Shown here one piece after another: positions 42,442 through 50,993 of a DNA stretch of 64,000 nt. Origin of the DNA: Pseudomonas sp. 8Z (lineage in GTDB: Bacteria; Pseudomonadota; Gammaproteobacteria; Pseudomonadales; Pseudomonadaceae); the NCBI RefSeq assembly GCF_902506535.1, contig NZ_LR733826.1:1-64000 (forward strand). The letters run 5' to 3'. Numbering within the stretch: position 1 is the stretch's first letter; every line of letters starts with the position of its first letter. A program made the position numbers and the translations under genes. A model generated the notes under the pieces. The model was not told where the DNA came from and made no database searches. It saw only the letters and a list, made by a program, of their open reading frames with translations.

Positions 42442-44094
42442 TTGAGCCAAGGCCCCGCATCGCGCAAAAACGACTCAACCGCAGACGGTATTCCCGCCCC
42501 GAGTGGCGCCGCCAACCTCATCGATACTGACTATGTGGTTGGCCAGGACAACATCCGTGGTCGCTATGTAGTCAATCTCGATATTCATGGCGTGGTCTTT
42601 TTGATCTCGGCTGTGACGGCATTGATCTTCGTTACCTTGGCGCTGGCCATGCACGAGCAGGTGGAGCCGTTGTTCAAGGCCGTGCGTGACTGGTTGACGG
42701 TGCACCTGTCCTGGTTTTTTATCGGCTCGGCCAACATCTTCGTGCTGTTGTGTCTGGGGCTGATCGTTTCTCCGCTGGGTCGAGTACGCCTTGGCGGCAC
42801 GCTGGCGCGGCCCGATTACTCGTACTTTTCCTGGTTCGCCATGCTGTTCGCGGCAGGTATGGGCATTGGCCTGATGTTCTACGGCGTCGCCGAACCGATG
42901 TCGCACTACGGCACTGCCCTGGGGGGGACAGCCGTGGATGCCAATGGCGCGCGAACCGACTGGGCGCCGCTGGGGGCTGCCGCGGGCGATTCTGCTGAGG
43001 CCGTGCGCCTGAGCATGGCCGCTACCATCTTCCACTGGGGCCTGCATCCCTGGGCGATCTACGCCATCGTAGCGCTGGCGTTGGGCCTATTTGCCTTCAA
43101 TAAGGGCTTGCCGCTGTCGTTTCGTTCGATCTTCTATCCGCTGCTCGGCGAGCGCGTCTGGGGTTGGCCGGGCCACATCATCGACATCCTGGCGGTGTTC
43201 GCTACCTTGTTTGGTCTGGTGACTTCCTTGGGCTTGGGGGCCGAGCAGGCTACCGCTGGTCTGCACGCGCTGTTCGGCTTGCCCGCCGATACCACCACCA
43301 AGGTGTTGTTGATCACCGTGATAACCCTGATCGCCTTGTGCTCGGTGCTGGCCGGTGTGGACAAAGGCGTGAAGATTCTCTCCGAAGTAAACATGGGGCT
43401 GGCCTTCGCGCTGCTGGCATTCGTGCTCGTCGTTGGCCCTACCGCGCTGCTGTTTACCGGTGTGCTGGATAACCTCGGAGCCTACCTGCAATACCTGCCC
43501 GCATTGGCCAACCCGGTTGGCCGTGAAGACGCCAACTTCAGCCAGGGCTGGACGGCGTTCTACTGGGCCTGGTGGATCAGTTGGTCGCCGTTCGTGGGCA
43601 TGTTCATCGCCCGCGTCAGCCGTGGCCGTACCGTGCGTGAGTTCCTCACAGCCGTACTGCTGGTACCGTCGCTGGTTTCGGTGATCTGGATGAGTACCTT
43701 CGGTGGCACTGCGCTGCATCAGGCCCTGGGTGGCCTGAGCGAGCTGAGCCAGGCTGCGCTGGAGCTGAAGATGTTCGTCATGCTCGATCAGTTGCCGATC
43801 AGCGCCATCAGCTCCTTCGCTGCCATCGTCCTGGTCGTGCTGTTCTTCATCACCTCGTCGGACTCCGGTTCGCTGGTGATCGACACCATCACCGCTGGTG
43901 GCAAGATCAACTCACCGGCTTCGCAAAAGGTGTTCTGGGTGATCATGGAAGGCGCGCTGGCCGTTGCGCTGCTGCTCGGCGGTGGCCTGGTGGCCCTGCA
44001 GGCCATGGCGGTGTCCACCGGTCTGCCGTTTACCATCGTGCTGCTGGTCGGCTGCGTGGCGATCGTCAAAGGGCTGATGAGCGAACCGCGCTAA
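42442..44094 (+). CDS. BCCT-family transporter, second of a tandem pair
   Basis: 550-residue paralogue of the gene before it, with the same tail motif (IPAPSGAANLIDTDYVVGQDNIRG), the GMGIGLMFYGVAEPMSHY loop and the tryptophan box. Large blocks are identical between the two proteins, so a tandem duplication is evident. The start is TTG at 42442 with AAGGAG seven bases upstream. The most divergent stretches are the loop after MSHYG (residues near 155-180) and the region around 430-450, where substrate or regulation may differ. Confidence 0.92.
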   Translation: MSQGPASRKNDSTADGIPAPSGAANLIDTDYVVGQDNIRGRYVVNLDIHGVVFLISAVTALIFVTLALAMHEQVEPLFKAVRDWLTVHLSWFFIGSANIFVLLCLGLIVSPLGRVRLGGTLARPDYSYFSWFAMLFAAGMGIGLMFYGVAEPMSHYGTALGGTAVDANGARTDWAPLGAAAGDSAEAVRLSMAATIFHWGLHPWAIYAIVALALGLFAFNKGLPLSFRSIFYPLLGERVWGWPGHIIDILAVFATLFGLVTSLGLGAEQATAGLHALFGLPADTTTKVLLITVITLIALCSVLAGVDKGVKILSEVNMGLAFALLAFVLVVGPTALLFTGVLDNLGAYLQYLPALANPVGREDANFSQGWTAFYWAWWISWSPFVGMFIARVSRGRTVREFLTAVLLVPSLVSVIWMSTFGGTALHQALGGLSELSQAALELKMFVMLDQLPISAISSFAAIVLVVLFFITSSDSGSLVIDTITAGGKINSPASQKVFWVIMEGALAVALLLGGGLVALQAMAVSTGLPFTIVLLVGCVAIVKGLMSEPR

Positions 44095-44134
44095 GCAGTA
44101 AGCTGATGCCGCTATCGGTGGCCTTGGTCTGATG

Positions 44135-44164
44135 CAACGCCTCTATCTCAGGATAGGGGCGTTG
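44135..44164 (+). terminator. Hairpin after the second BCCT gene
   Basis: CAACGCC-CTATC pairs with GATAG-GGCGTTG; only TCGTTT follows, so it is a weaker terminator than the preceding one. Confidence 0.6.
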
Positions 44165-44250
44165 TCGTTTATGGGCGTTGAGCATGGATGAGCGTCACTG
44201 CTCAAGGCTGGAGACTTGGTGCATGGCGTGGGCTAGCAGGGGCTGTTTGA

Positions 44251-44395
44251 TTGATACCGGATTGGCAAATTTGTGTGTTGGGTGGTGGCTTGTTGGGTGT
44301 TCTGGACGCCGCTGCTGTGTGTTCAGTGATTCCGGGTTTCGCCCCTTCGGGCGACTCACTTTTCTTTGAAGTGCGCAAAGAAAAGTAAGCAAAAG
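44251..44395 (+). repeat. 145-bp arm A of a long inverted repeat
   Basis: From TTGATACCGGATTGGCAAAT to AAAGTAAGCAAAAG. The reverse complement recurs at 45170-45314 with a single mismatch seen by eye. It contains the inner hairpin GTTTCGCCCCTTCGGGCGAC. The arm ends abruptly where an IS256-type remnant begins. Confidence 0.9.
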
Positions 44396-44523
44396 ATGTT
44401 CGACCAGCTCCTTAGGAATCTCAGGCAGCTCTTTCTTGGCCTTGATGGCCGGGGTCTTTTTGCTAGGCATGTCATGCACCTTAAACGCATGTGATGCCCG
44501 AACACAAAATTACTGACAGTCCC
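44396..44523 (-). pseudogene. 5' remnant of an IS256-family element
   Basis: The minus strand reads an ATG at 44470 (AAGGTG upstream) and MPSKKTPAIKAKKELPEIPK then ELVEHL, the N-terminal style of IS256-group transposases, before being cut off at 44396 by the repeat arm. The outer end GGGACTGTCAGTAATTTTGT at 44523-44504 looks like an IS256-type terminal repeat. Only about 25 codons remain of some 400. Confidence 0.6.
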
Positions 44524-44822
44524 TTGTGTGTTGGCTTGCTGGTTGTTCGGGTGTCTGTTCCGGATTGCCGCGTTTTTGCTGATGTTTTTGGTTTCGCCCT
44601 CCCGGGCGAGTGACTTTGCGGGCAAAGTAACCAAACCCTTCCGCCCGTTCATCCGGCCCTCGCTACGCGAGGGTTCGTTCACTCCATCGCCGCTCCAGAG
44701 GCCCGCCACGATGGGCCATCCATGGCCCTCCGTGGCTCTCGCGACATCCTGTCGCTCAACCTCTTCCACGACGACTCCGTTCACCCTCCTGGGCGGGCTC
44801 TGCACGCGCCTGAACGCCAGGT
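44524..44822 (+). repeat. Diverged direct copy (B) of the same repeat family
   Basis: Starts TTGTGTGTTGGCTTGCTGG and follows the layout of arm A and its extension: a GTTTCGCCC.GGGCGAG hairpin, GCAAAGTAACCAAA, then GGTTCGTTCACTCCATCGCCG, GGGCCATCCATGGCCC and CACCCTCCTGG. It is clearly related but well diverged, and contains no convincing gene. Confidence 0.7.
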
Positions 44823-44972
44823 AACCCAGAAGGGATAAGGAGTGGTCAGCCAGAGGGCTGACCGGAATGCCGGCTGCAGGCCGGCAAGCTATCCACGTAT
44901 ATGAAACTACTTGAATGAAATAACGCGACGGCCACATCGCGACTACACAGCCACCAGAGCACGCAGGACTAT

Positions 44973-45314
44973 CCTTGCATACCTGTTCGCTCAGGCGCGC
45001 GAATGGCCCCTTCAGGAGGGTGAGTGGAATCGTTGCGCAGAGGGGCGAGCGGCATGGATGCCGCGAGAGGCGTAATGGGCCAGGGATGGCCCATGTACGC
45101 CGACCCTCGGAGCGGCGATGGAGCGAACGAACCCCGGCGAAGCCGGGGCCGGATGATGGGGTGCGCTTTCTTTTGCTTACTTTTCTTTGCGCACTTCAAA
45201 GAAAAGTGAGTCGCCCGAAGGGGCGAAACCCGGAATCACTGAACACACAGCAGCGGCGTCCAGAACACCCAACAAGCCACCACCCAACACACAAACTTGC
45301 CAATCCGGTATCAA
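44973..45314 (-). repeat. Full-length inverted copy (A') of the repeat family
   Basis: Read on the minus strand, 45314-45170 matches arm A almost perfectly; 45169-44973 continues with GTTCGTTCGCTCCATCGCCG, GGGCCATCCCTGGCCC and CACCCTCCTGAAGG, matching copy B at lower identity. The complete unit is thus about 340 bases. Between B and A' (44823-44972) I see nothing recognisable. Confidence 0.8.
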
Positions 45315-45334
45315 GACCGACTCCACGAAAACGC

Positions 45335-45369
45335 AAAAAACCCGATGCCAAGACCTGGCATCGGGTTTT
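45335..45369 (-). terminator. Rho-independent terminator of sdaA
   Basis: AAAACCCGATGCCA / TGGCATCGGGTTTT, a 14-bp perfect stem with a 5-base loop and a TTTTTT run on the minus strand, 67 bases past the sdaA stop. Confidence 0.93.
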
Positions 45370-45435
45370 CAATAAAGCCTGCTGGGGCTCAAGCCATCAA
45401 GAACGGCATTACGCAGCAGCAATCATGGCTGGCCA

Positions 45436-46824
45436 TCAGCACTCGATGATATTCACCGCCAGGCCGCCGCGTGCGGTTTCCTTGTACTTGGTCAGCATGT
45501 CGGCGCCGGTCTCGCGCATGGTCTTGATCACCTTGTCCAGACTCACGTAGTGCGAGCCATCGCCGTACAGCGCCATGCGCGCGGCGTTGATCGCCTTCAC
45601 CGAGGCGATGGCATTGCGCTCGATGCAGGGGATCTGCACCAGGCCGCCGACCGGGTCGCAGGTCAGGCCCAGATGGTGCTCCATGCCGATCTCGGCAGCG
45701 TTCTCGACCTGCTCGGGCGTGCCGCCGAGAACCGCACACAGCGCGCCTGCGGCCATCGAGCAGGCCACGCCCACTTCACCCTGGCAACCCACTTCGGCGC
45801 CGCTGATCGAGGCATTTTCCTTGTACAGGATGCCGATGGCACCAGCGGTCAGCAGGAAGTCGATGATGCCGCGCTCGTTGGCGCCGGAGATGGCATTGAC
45901 GTAGTAGTGCAACACCGCCGGGACGATACCGGCGGCGCCGTTGGTGGGTGCGGTGACCACGCGACCACCGGCGGCGTTTTCCTCGTTCACCGCCAGTGCC
46001 CACAGGTTGACCCAGTCGAGCATGCGCAGTGGATCTTCCAGATAGCTGCGCTGAAAGCCGCCCAGCTTGCGCGCCAGAATGGCGGCGCGGCGGCGCACCT
46101 TGAAGCCCCCAGCGAGGATACCCTCGGTGCGGCAGCCACGATCAACGCAGGCCTGCATCACCTTCCAGATGTTCAGCAGGCCAGCGTCGGTTTCCTCGTC
46201 GCTGCGCCAGTGACGTTCGTTGCGCCGCATCACTTCGGCGATGCCGATGCCGTGCTCGCGGGTTAGCTTGAGCAGATCGGCGCCGCTGCGAAACGGCAGC
46301 GGCAGCGAGGTGGCATCCGGCGCGATGACCTTCTGCTTGCTGCCATCGGCCAGCACCGCCTCGCTGACCACGAAGCCGCCGCCGACCGAGTAATAGGTGG
46401 CCTCGTGCAACTGAATGCCAGCGGCATCGAAGGCGGCGAAGCGCAGGCCATTGGCGTGCAGCGGTAGCGCCTTGCGGAACATCTTCAGGTCGGCTTTCTC
46501 ATCGAAGGCCACGGCATGTTTGCCCGCCAGAACGATGCGCTTGTCGCGGCGGATGCTCTCGATGTACTCAGGCACCTGATCGACATTGACGGTATCCGGC
46601 TCATGGCCGCTGAGGCCGAGCAGCACCGCCTTGTCACTGCCATGGCCCTTGCCGGTGGCGCCCAGCGAGCCGTATAGCTCGGCGGCGACGCGTTTGACCT
46701 GCGCCATGTAGCCATGATTTTCCAGCGCGTTGGTAAATAGCACCGCCGCACGCATCGGGCCGACGGTATGAGAGCTGGAGGGGCCGATACCGACTTTGAA
46801 CAGGTCGAAAACGCTGATAGCCAT
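45436..46824 (-). CDS. sdaA: L-serine ammonia-lyase (iron-sulfur type)
   Basis: Converts L-serine to pyruvate and ammonia using a 4Fe-4S cluster; 462 residues, the single-chain length. The N-terminal domain starts [20 protein letters not shown] with the conserved GPSSSHT loop; the catalytic domain has [16 protein letters not shown] and the cluster cysteines in [17 protein letters not shown] and [14 protein letters not shown]. It lies divergent from a LysR regulator, which is likely to control it, and ends at a strong terminator. Confidence 0.95.
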   Translation of the reverse strand: MAISVFDLFKVGIGPSSSHTVGPMRAAVLFTNALENHGYMAQVKRVAAELYGSLGATGKGHGSDKAVLLGLSGHEPDTVNVDQVPEYIESIRRDKRIVLAGKHAVAFDEKADLKMFRKALPLHANGLRFAAFDAAGIQLHEATYYSVGGGFVVSEAVLADGSKQKVIAPDATSLPLPFRSGADLLKLTREHGIGIAEVMRRNERHWRSDEETDAGLLNIWKVMQACVDRGCRTEGILAGGFKVRRRAAILARKLGGFQRSYLEDPLRMLDWVNLWALAVNEENAAGGRVVTAPTNGAAGIVPAVLHYYVNAISGANERGIIDFLLTAGAIGILYKENASISGAEVGCQGEVGVACSMAAGALCAVLGGTPEQVENAAEIGMEHHLGLTCDPVGGLVQIPCIERNAIASVKAINAARMALYGDGSHYVSLDKVIKTMRETGADMLTKYKETARGGLAVNIIEC

Positions 46825-46884
46825 GGCGGAGTTCTTCTGGTCGATGAAATGGCCACGCGCCCGGTTACGCGCATGGGGATGCCT

Positions 46885-46945
46885 TATCTAAGAACGGCCA
46901 TATCATTATGTATACTGATTTATTTTTAACGTATTCGTTAGCGTC
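46885..46945. promoter_or_regulatory. AT-rich divergent promoter region of sdaA and the LysR gene
   Basis: A short AT-rich stretch between the two divergent starts holds ATAC (46912) and GTAT (46931) arms flanking TGATTTATTTTTAAC, a plausible LysR-type recognition region. No precise box can be assigned. Confidence 0.35.
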
Positions 46946-46967
46946 ACTTAACCATTGAGATTGCGTC

Positions 46968-47870
46968 ATGGACCTCACCCGCCTGCGCACCCTGCGTGAA
47001 CTGGCCCGCTGCCGCACCATGGCAGCCGCTGCCGAGTCGTTGCACCTGACGCCCTCGGCGGTATCGCAGCAGGTCGCCCAGCTCGAACGCGAAGTCGACA
47101 TGGCGCTGATCGAGCGGCGCGGGCGCGGCGTGGTGCTGACCCCGGCGGGTGAGCGCTTGGTGGCGCATGCCGAGCGCATCCTCGCGGTACTCGATGAAGC
47201 GCGCTCGGAGCTGGCACTGCTGCGTGGGGAAATCGCCGGTGAACTGCGCGTGGCAGCCTTCCCCTCGATCGCCGTGGCGGTGATCGCGCAAACCGTACAG
47301 GCGCTACGCAGTGCCTATCCACGCTTGAGTGTGGTCGTGCTGGATCTGGAACCACAGGAAAGTTTAAGTGCCCTCGGATCCTGGCAAATTGATGTGGCGG
47401 TGATCGACGACCTGGCCGTGACCCCGGACGAGAACCGCGAGCATTACGCGCTGATTCCCCTGACTCAGGATCTGCTGCACGTGCTTTTGCCCATCGACCA
47501 TGCATTGGCCAGGCGCGACAGCTTGAGCGTCGCCGACCTGCGCGACGAAGCCTGGGCGCTGGACTCCAGCGGCAGCTCGTTCGGCGAGTTCATCACCAAC
47601 CTGTGCCGCCGCTCCGGCTATGCGCCGCGTATCAACGCCCACTGCGCCGGTTTCGAAATGGTCGCGGCCATGGTCGCCTCGGGCAACTCCATCTCCATCG
47701 TCTCCGGCCTACGCCTGGTGCGCCCACTGCCGGGCGTTATCGCCGTGCCGCTGCAGCCGGACATCCAGCGCGGCGTGTTCCTCGCCTACCGCAAGGGCGA
47801 GCGCGATCACCCGGCGGTGAATGCCTTTCTCGATGAGGCGGTGTACACGGCGGACAGAGTGCTGGGTTAG
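46968..47870 (+). CDS. LysR-family transcriptional regulator
   Basis: Regulator of 300 residues. The N-terminal winged helix (LRTLRELARCRTMAAAAESLHLTPSAVSQQVAQLE) and the effector-binding domain (GELRVAAFPSIAVAVI, IDVAVIDDLAV, MVASGNSISIVSGL) are typical. It is transcribed divergently from sdaA, so serine-linked control of sdaA is the simplest guess. No close named relative is recognised. Confidence 0.88.
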   Translation: MDLTRLRTLRELARCRTMAAAAESLHLTPSAVSQQVAQLEREVDMALIERRGRGVVLTPAGERLVAHAERILAVLDEARSELALLRGEIAGELRVAAFPSIAVAVIAQTVQALRSAYPRLSVVVLDLEPQESLSALGSWQIDVAVIDDLAVTPDENREHYALIPLTQDLLHVLLPIDHALARRDSLSVADLRDEAWALDSSGSSFGEFITNLCRRSGYAPRINAHCAGFEMVAAMVASGNSISIVSGLRLVRPLPGVIAVPLQPDIQRGVFLAYRKGERDHPAVNAFLDEAVYTADRVLG

Positions 47871-47961
47871 CCCCATACGGTCAGCCGCGATGCTTTTCGT
47901 CTGGAAACACGCGCAGTTTTAGGTGGGGGAATGAATACCCGGCTTGACCATTCCTGGATGT

Positions 47962-47985
47962 ATATGTACAAGTATTTGTACATAT
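47962..47985. promoter_or_regulatory. YefM-YoeB operator
   Basis: Two TGTACA hexamers at 47965-47970 and 47977-47982, 12 bases centre to centre, inside a larger palindrome just before the antitoxin gene. This arrangement is the known operator for the autoregulating YefM-YoeB complex. Confidence 0.85.
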
Positions 47986-47998
47986 CGAGGATATCCCC

Positions 47999-48250
47999 AT
48001 GGACGCCATTACCTACAGCACCGCACGTGCCAACCTGGCTAATACCATGGATCGCGTATGCGAGGATCACGAACCCATCATCATCACCCGCAACGGCCAG
48101 CAGGCCGTGGTGATGATGTCGCTCGACGACTACAAAGCGCTGGAAGAAACCGCCTATCTGCTGCGTAGCCCTAAGAACGCACAGCGTCTGCTCGAAAGTA
48201 TCGCCGCGCTTGAGACGGGCAAGGGAGTGACGCGAGAGCTTGAACTGTGA
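47999..48250 (+). CDS. yefM: YefM/Phd-family antitoxin
   Basis: 83-residue antitoxin that binds and neutralises YoeB and represses its own promoter. MDAITYSTARANLANTMDRV and IIITRNGQQAVVMMSLDDYKALEET are the conserved DNA-binding and dimer parts; the C-terminal tail (NAQRLLESIAAL) should wrap the toxin. GAGGA lies eight bases before the ATG. The stop overlaps the toxin start by four bases. Confidence 0.95.
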   Translation: MDAITYSTARANLANTMDRVCEDHEPIIITRNGQQAVVMMSLDDYKALEETAYLLRSPKNAQRLLESIAALETGKGVTRELEL

Positions 48251-48501
48251 ACCTGGTGTTCTCCGAGCAAGCCTGGGCGGATTACCTCTACTGGCAAGGC
48301 CAGGACAAGAAGACCCTGAAGCGGATCAACGAACTGCTCAAGGAAATCAAAAGAACGCCATTCGAGGGCATGGGCAAACCCGAACCGTTCAAGCACGCCC
48401 TGGCTGGCTACTGGTCGCGGCGGATCAACGAAGAGCATCGCCTGGTGTACAGGCTTCGAGAGCATGAAATTCTGATCGCCCAGGTGCGGTATCACTATTG
48501 A
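48247..48501 (+). CDS. yoeB: YoeB/Txe-family ribosome-dependent mRNA endonuclease toxin
   Basis: 84-residue toxin of the RelE superfamily, GTG start in a GTGA overlap with the antitoxin. Catalytic positions of E. coli YoeB are conserved at the same numbers: E46, R65, H83 and Y84. It should cleave mRNA in the ribosomal A site when free of YefM. All key residues are present, so the module looks functional. Confidence 0.95.
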   Translation: MNLVFSEQAWADYLYWQGQDKKTLKRINELLKEIKRTPFEGMGKPEPFKHALAGYWSRRINEEHRLVYRLREHEILIAQVRYHY

Positions 48502-48563
48502 TGCTGAGCCAGAAGTGAAAGGCAAAGTGGATCAACTGTGACATAGGCATACGCCGATCTGCC

Positions 48564-48638
48564 GGTGGATAAGCTTCGCGTTATCCACCTACGTCCTGGG
48601 TTAGCCCGCTCGTGTGGGAGGGGCTTTAGCCGCGATGC
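48564..48638. repeat. Two palindromic intergenic repeats after yoeB
   Basis: GGTGGATAA...TTATCCACC (48564-48589) and a half unit GTGGGAGGGGCTTTAGCCGCGA (48613-48634), both of families seen elsewhere in the window. Confidence 0.65.
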
Positions 48639-48698
48639 GATTGGCTTCTCGATGGGCCCCATCGCTCCCGCACGCCCCATCATCCGTCTATCCGGCTT

Positions 48699-48857
48699 TT
48701 ACTCCACGGGCGCGAGAGGCTCTTGAGCCTCAGCCTCCAGCTTCGCCCTGTCGGCTTTGCTGATGTACTTGGGTTTATTGCTTTTGGGCGCGAGCTTGGC
48801 ATTGGCCTTCTTGGCGTGGGCTTCGAGCAGTTGCTTGATCTTTTTGCGGCGATTCAT
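48699..48857 (-). CDS. DUF2986 small basic protein
   Basis: 52-residue protein starting MNRRKKIKQLLEAHAKK and continuing NAKLAPKSNKPKYISKADR, then AKLEAEAQEPLAPVE. I recognise it as DUF2986, a small Lys-rich family of gamma-proteobacteria with no known function. It is below the usual gene-size cut-off and easily missed. No good ribosome-binding site is seen before the ATG. Confidence 0.8.
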   Translation of the reverse strand: MNRRKKIKQLLEAHAKKANAKLAPKSNKPKYISKADRAKLEAEAQEPLAPVE

Positions 48858-48912
48858 GGGGATATGTCTGCGTTGTCCTAAATTGGGCGCACGGTATCGC
48901 GTCGGCTGCCCC

Positions 48913-48985
48913 GTAGGATGGGTAGAGCACCGCGAAACCCATTATGTGTGAGTTCCTGGGTTTCGCGTTGCTCTACCCAGGCTAC
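48913..48985. repeat. GTAGGATGGGTAGAGC long hairpin repeat
   Basis: GGGTAGAGCACCGCGAAACCCA pairs imperfectly with TGGGTTTCGCGTTGCTCTACCC, giving a 73-base hairpin between the DUF2986 and FRG genes, at the left edge of the AT-rich pocket. Confidence 0.75.
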
Positions 48986-49015
48986 TCTGCTTGCTTGCCC
49001 TGTTAAATTGCCGGG

Positions 49016-49960
49016 TTAATGTTCCATGGGCCACAAAGCCTGTTTGTAAGCGAGATGCATAGCTGCATTTTCAAAGGAAGGCATTAAAGTTAACTTTGAT
49101 ACGTCAAGCCTGTAAAGCAAGCGTAGAAGATTATCTGCTTCATCCGCAGGCAATGAAAGCCGAATCAGTGGAGGGCGGGTATACATTGTATTAGGGGCTC
49201 GCTCATTTTTTACTACATCCTCGATGCTAGGCCATGTGCCATTTTCTAGGAAATATTGATTGGCATTTTTGATCAGCGTGAAAGCACCATGCTGAGCTTT
49301 TAGAAAGTTATTGCTTGCTCGTGGTGCGGAAACATATTTTAAACTGCTTACTTTACGAAGAAGTTTTGTGTTGAGACAAATAATTGAGAAGTCTGATTGT
49401 TCTCTATTAGAGCTTGCTAGTGAGGAAGCCTTTTCGGCAGCGAAGTAAGCTGCTATTAGCGGCGATTCCGTCCAATCCAGAAGTCTGGTTGGGACGCCGT
49501 AATGTTGAGCCATTGCCATACTTGTTAAGAACTGTGGAGCTGGAAATCCTGAATCCAATTCAGTTTCTTGGCCTGAAATTAAATCGTCAAAAAACTTTTG
49601 CTGTAGAGCCAAAGAACTGTAGTCAAGCGGTGTATTAATTCCTATCTTGTCAGCCGACTCCAAAAAGAGTTGAACTGCTCTTAGTTCTGCGTGAATATGT
49701 AATGCCAAATACTCCCTGCGACCACTTTTCTCCGGTATCTTCTGGTCAGGTGGTTGAGGTGTGTATTTGTTGAGCGCCATAGGCGTACGATGCACTGATG
49801 GTAGAAGGGACCAATCCTTTCGCGCTTGCCCACGAAATAGATACCCACTTGTGAGTCGCTCACTAACATCAAAAAGGTGTCCAGGAACAAAAACTTCATT
49901 ATCGAGAAGAAAATCAATTAGATCTCTAGCGCTTTTGAATGAAATATCTTTGTCAAACAT
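49016..49960 (-). CDS. FRG-domain protein in an AT-rich pocket
   Basis: 314-residue protein with the FRG signature in SGYLFRGQARKDWSLLPSVHR (about residues 38-58) and AQHYGVPTRLLDWTESPLIAAYFAA (about 150-175). FRG domains are of unknown activity but are common in phage-defence and mobile islands. The sequence is visibly richer in A and T, and in codons such as AAA, ATT and TTT, than its neighbours, indicating transfer. AAGGA lies before the ATG. The next gene upstream on the same strand is also AT-rich and of unknown function; the two may form a unit. Confidence 0.85.
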   Translation of the reverse strand: MFDKDISFKSARDLIDFLLDNEVFVPGHLFDVSERLTSGYLFRGQARKDWSLLPSVHRTPMALNKYTPQPPDQKIPEKSGRREYLALHIHAELRAVQLFLESADKIGINTPLDYSSLALQQKFFDDLISGQETELDSGFPAPQFLTSMAMAQHYGVPTRLLDWTESPLIAAYFAAEKASSLASSNREQSDFSIICLNTKLLRKVSSLKYVSAPRASNNFLKAQHGAFTLIKNANQYFLENGTWPSIEDVVKNERAPNTMYTRPPLIRLSLPADEADNLLRLLYRLDVSKLTLMPSFENAAMHLAYKQALWPMEH

Positions 49961-50038
49961 CTGTATTCCTTCAGTAGCCCTAACTTTTACTTAAATGGCG
50001 GCACGTAGTGCCGTCCAATTTCAAGTTTTGTTATGTTT

Positions 50039-50746
50039 TTAATCGAAGCTTTTAAGTTTTGCGTTTTTTAGGTCATGCGGGAGATATTGAATCCAATTAT
50101 TTAAACCGTCTATTTGTTTTTGAGTCAAATAGCAATTGTTTTGCAAGAATTCTTGTAATGATTCAACAAATGGGATTCCGGTCTTGTTGTTATGTTTGCT
50201 TAGGTTGACACATATTCGCTTTAAAATGAAATTATACGCATGACATGTGGATAGATTTTTTATTGATAATTTCTTATCGACTTTGTTTATTGAGTAAGAT
50301 TCTATATTTAATATGTGATTTATCTCATTGTCAGACAAGCTACCTGTCTGTAGATATGTATTGTAATAGTTGCGTAAAGTTGCATATGAAAGAGTGCGGT
50401 TATTTATTTTAAAATCATGAAGTAATTCTTCGCGTAGTAATAAATAAGCAATAGCTAATGATTTTTTTTGATCATCATTTGCAGCACCAGCACCAGCACC
50501 AGCACCAGCACCAGCACCAGCACCAGCACCAGCACCGCCAGTTGCTAGAGATACTAGCGACTTTGTTAAGTCTGGTACGTCTTTGATGTTATTTGTGCCA
50601 TGCATTTCGGCACAATGTCGACCGCCGTAATGAATAACACCATTTGCATCTTGCATATAATAGGCTGTGCCTGATGAAAGTATACGGCCAGTTCCACAGT
50701 AGGATTCAGTATCTTCGTTGACAAAATCTTTCTTTATAATCTTCAT
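50039..50746 (-). CDS. Unknown protein with Gly-Ala repeat linker
   Basis: 235-residue protein I do not recognise. The N-terminal part (1-65) has a possible metal site in SYCGTGRIL and YGGRHCAEMHG (C17, H44, C45, H49). A run of about nine Gly-Ala pairs follows at residues 69-88, encoded by a hexanucleotide tract. The C-terminal part (90-235) is helical and polar, rich in Asn and Lys. Very AT-rich compared with flanking genes. It precedes the FRG gene with a 78-base gap on the same strand, so the two were probably acquired together. No signal peptide or membrane helix. Confidence 0.65.
   Translation of the reverse strand: MKIIKKDFVNEDTESYCGTGRILSSGTAYYMQDANGVIHYGGRHCAEMHGTNNIKDVPDLTKSLVSLATGGAGAGAGAGAGAGAGAGAANDDQKKSLAIAYLLLREELLHDFKINNRTLSYATLRNYYNTYLQTGSLSDNEINHILNIESYSINKVDKKLSIKNLSTCHAYNFILKRICVNLSKHNNKTGIPFVESLQEFLQNNCYLTQKQIDGLNNWIQYLPHDLKNAKLKSFD
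50484..50537. repeat. Hexanucleotide microsatellite (GCACCA)n
   Basis: Eight perfect GCACCA units (50484-50531) plus one GCACCG unit, within the preceding unknown gene where they encode the Gly-Ala linker. Because the unit is six bases, slippage changes linker length without breaking the frame. Confidence 0.9.
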
Positions 50747-50993
50747 AATTTTTAAAGAATGACCCTATAAGGTATCGATGATGATTGGATAAAACATAAC
50801 AGTGATTAGATGAAAGTCGCTACTAATCCGATAGTAGAGCCTTCTATCTAACTCCGCACCACTCCGTTTTGCTTTGCACTAAAAGGTCTTCCTAATCATG
50901 ATCTTATCCCTGGCCGACGGCCCGGGCAGTGTATTCGCTTGACTCCCGCTTTTTGCTTTCCCGTTCTGACAAGGGCATACGCGCATGCTCATA

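Noticed and set aside
44524..45230. Several 60-190 codon frames within the repeat composite
   Set aside because: They span repeat copies and palindromes, lack ribosome-binding sites, and do not resemble known proteins apart from the short IS256 piece.
50484..50537. Tandem repeat considered as a CRISPR or VNTR array
   Set aside because: Six-base units without spacers and inside an open frame; it is a coding microsatellite.
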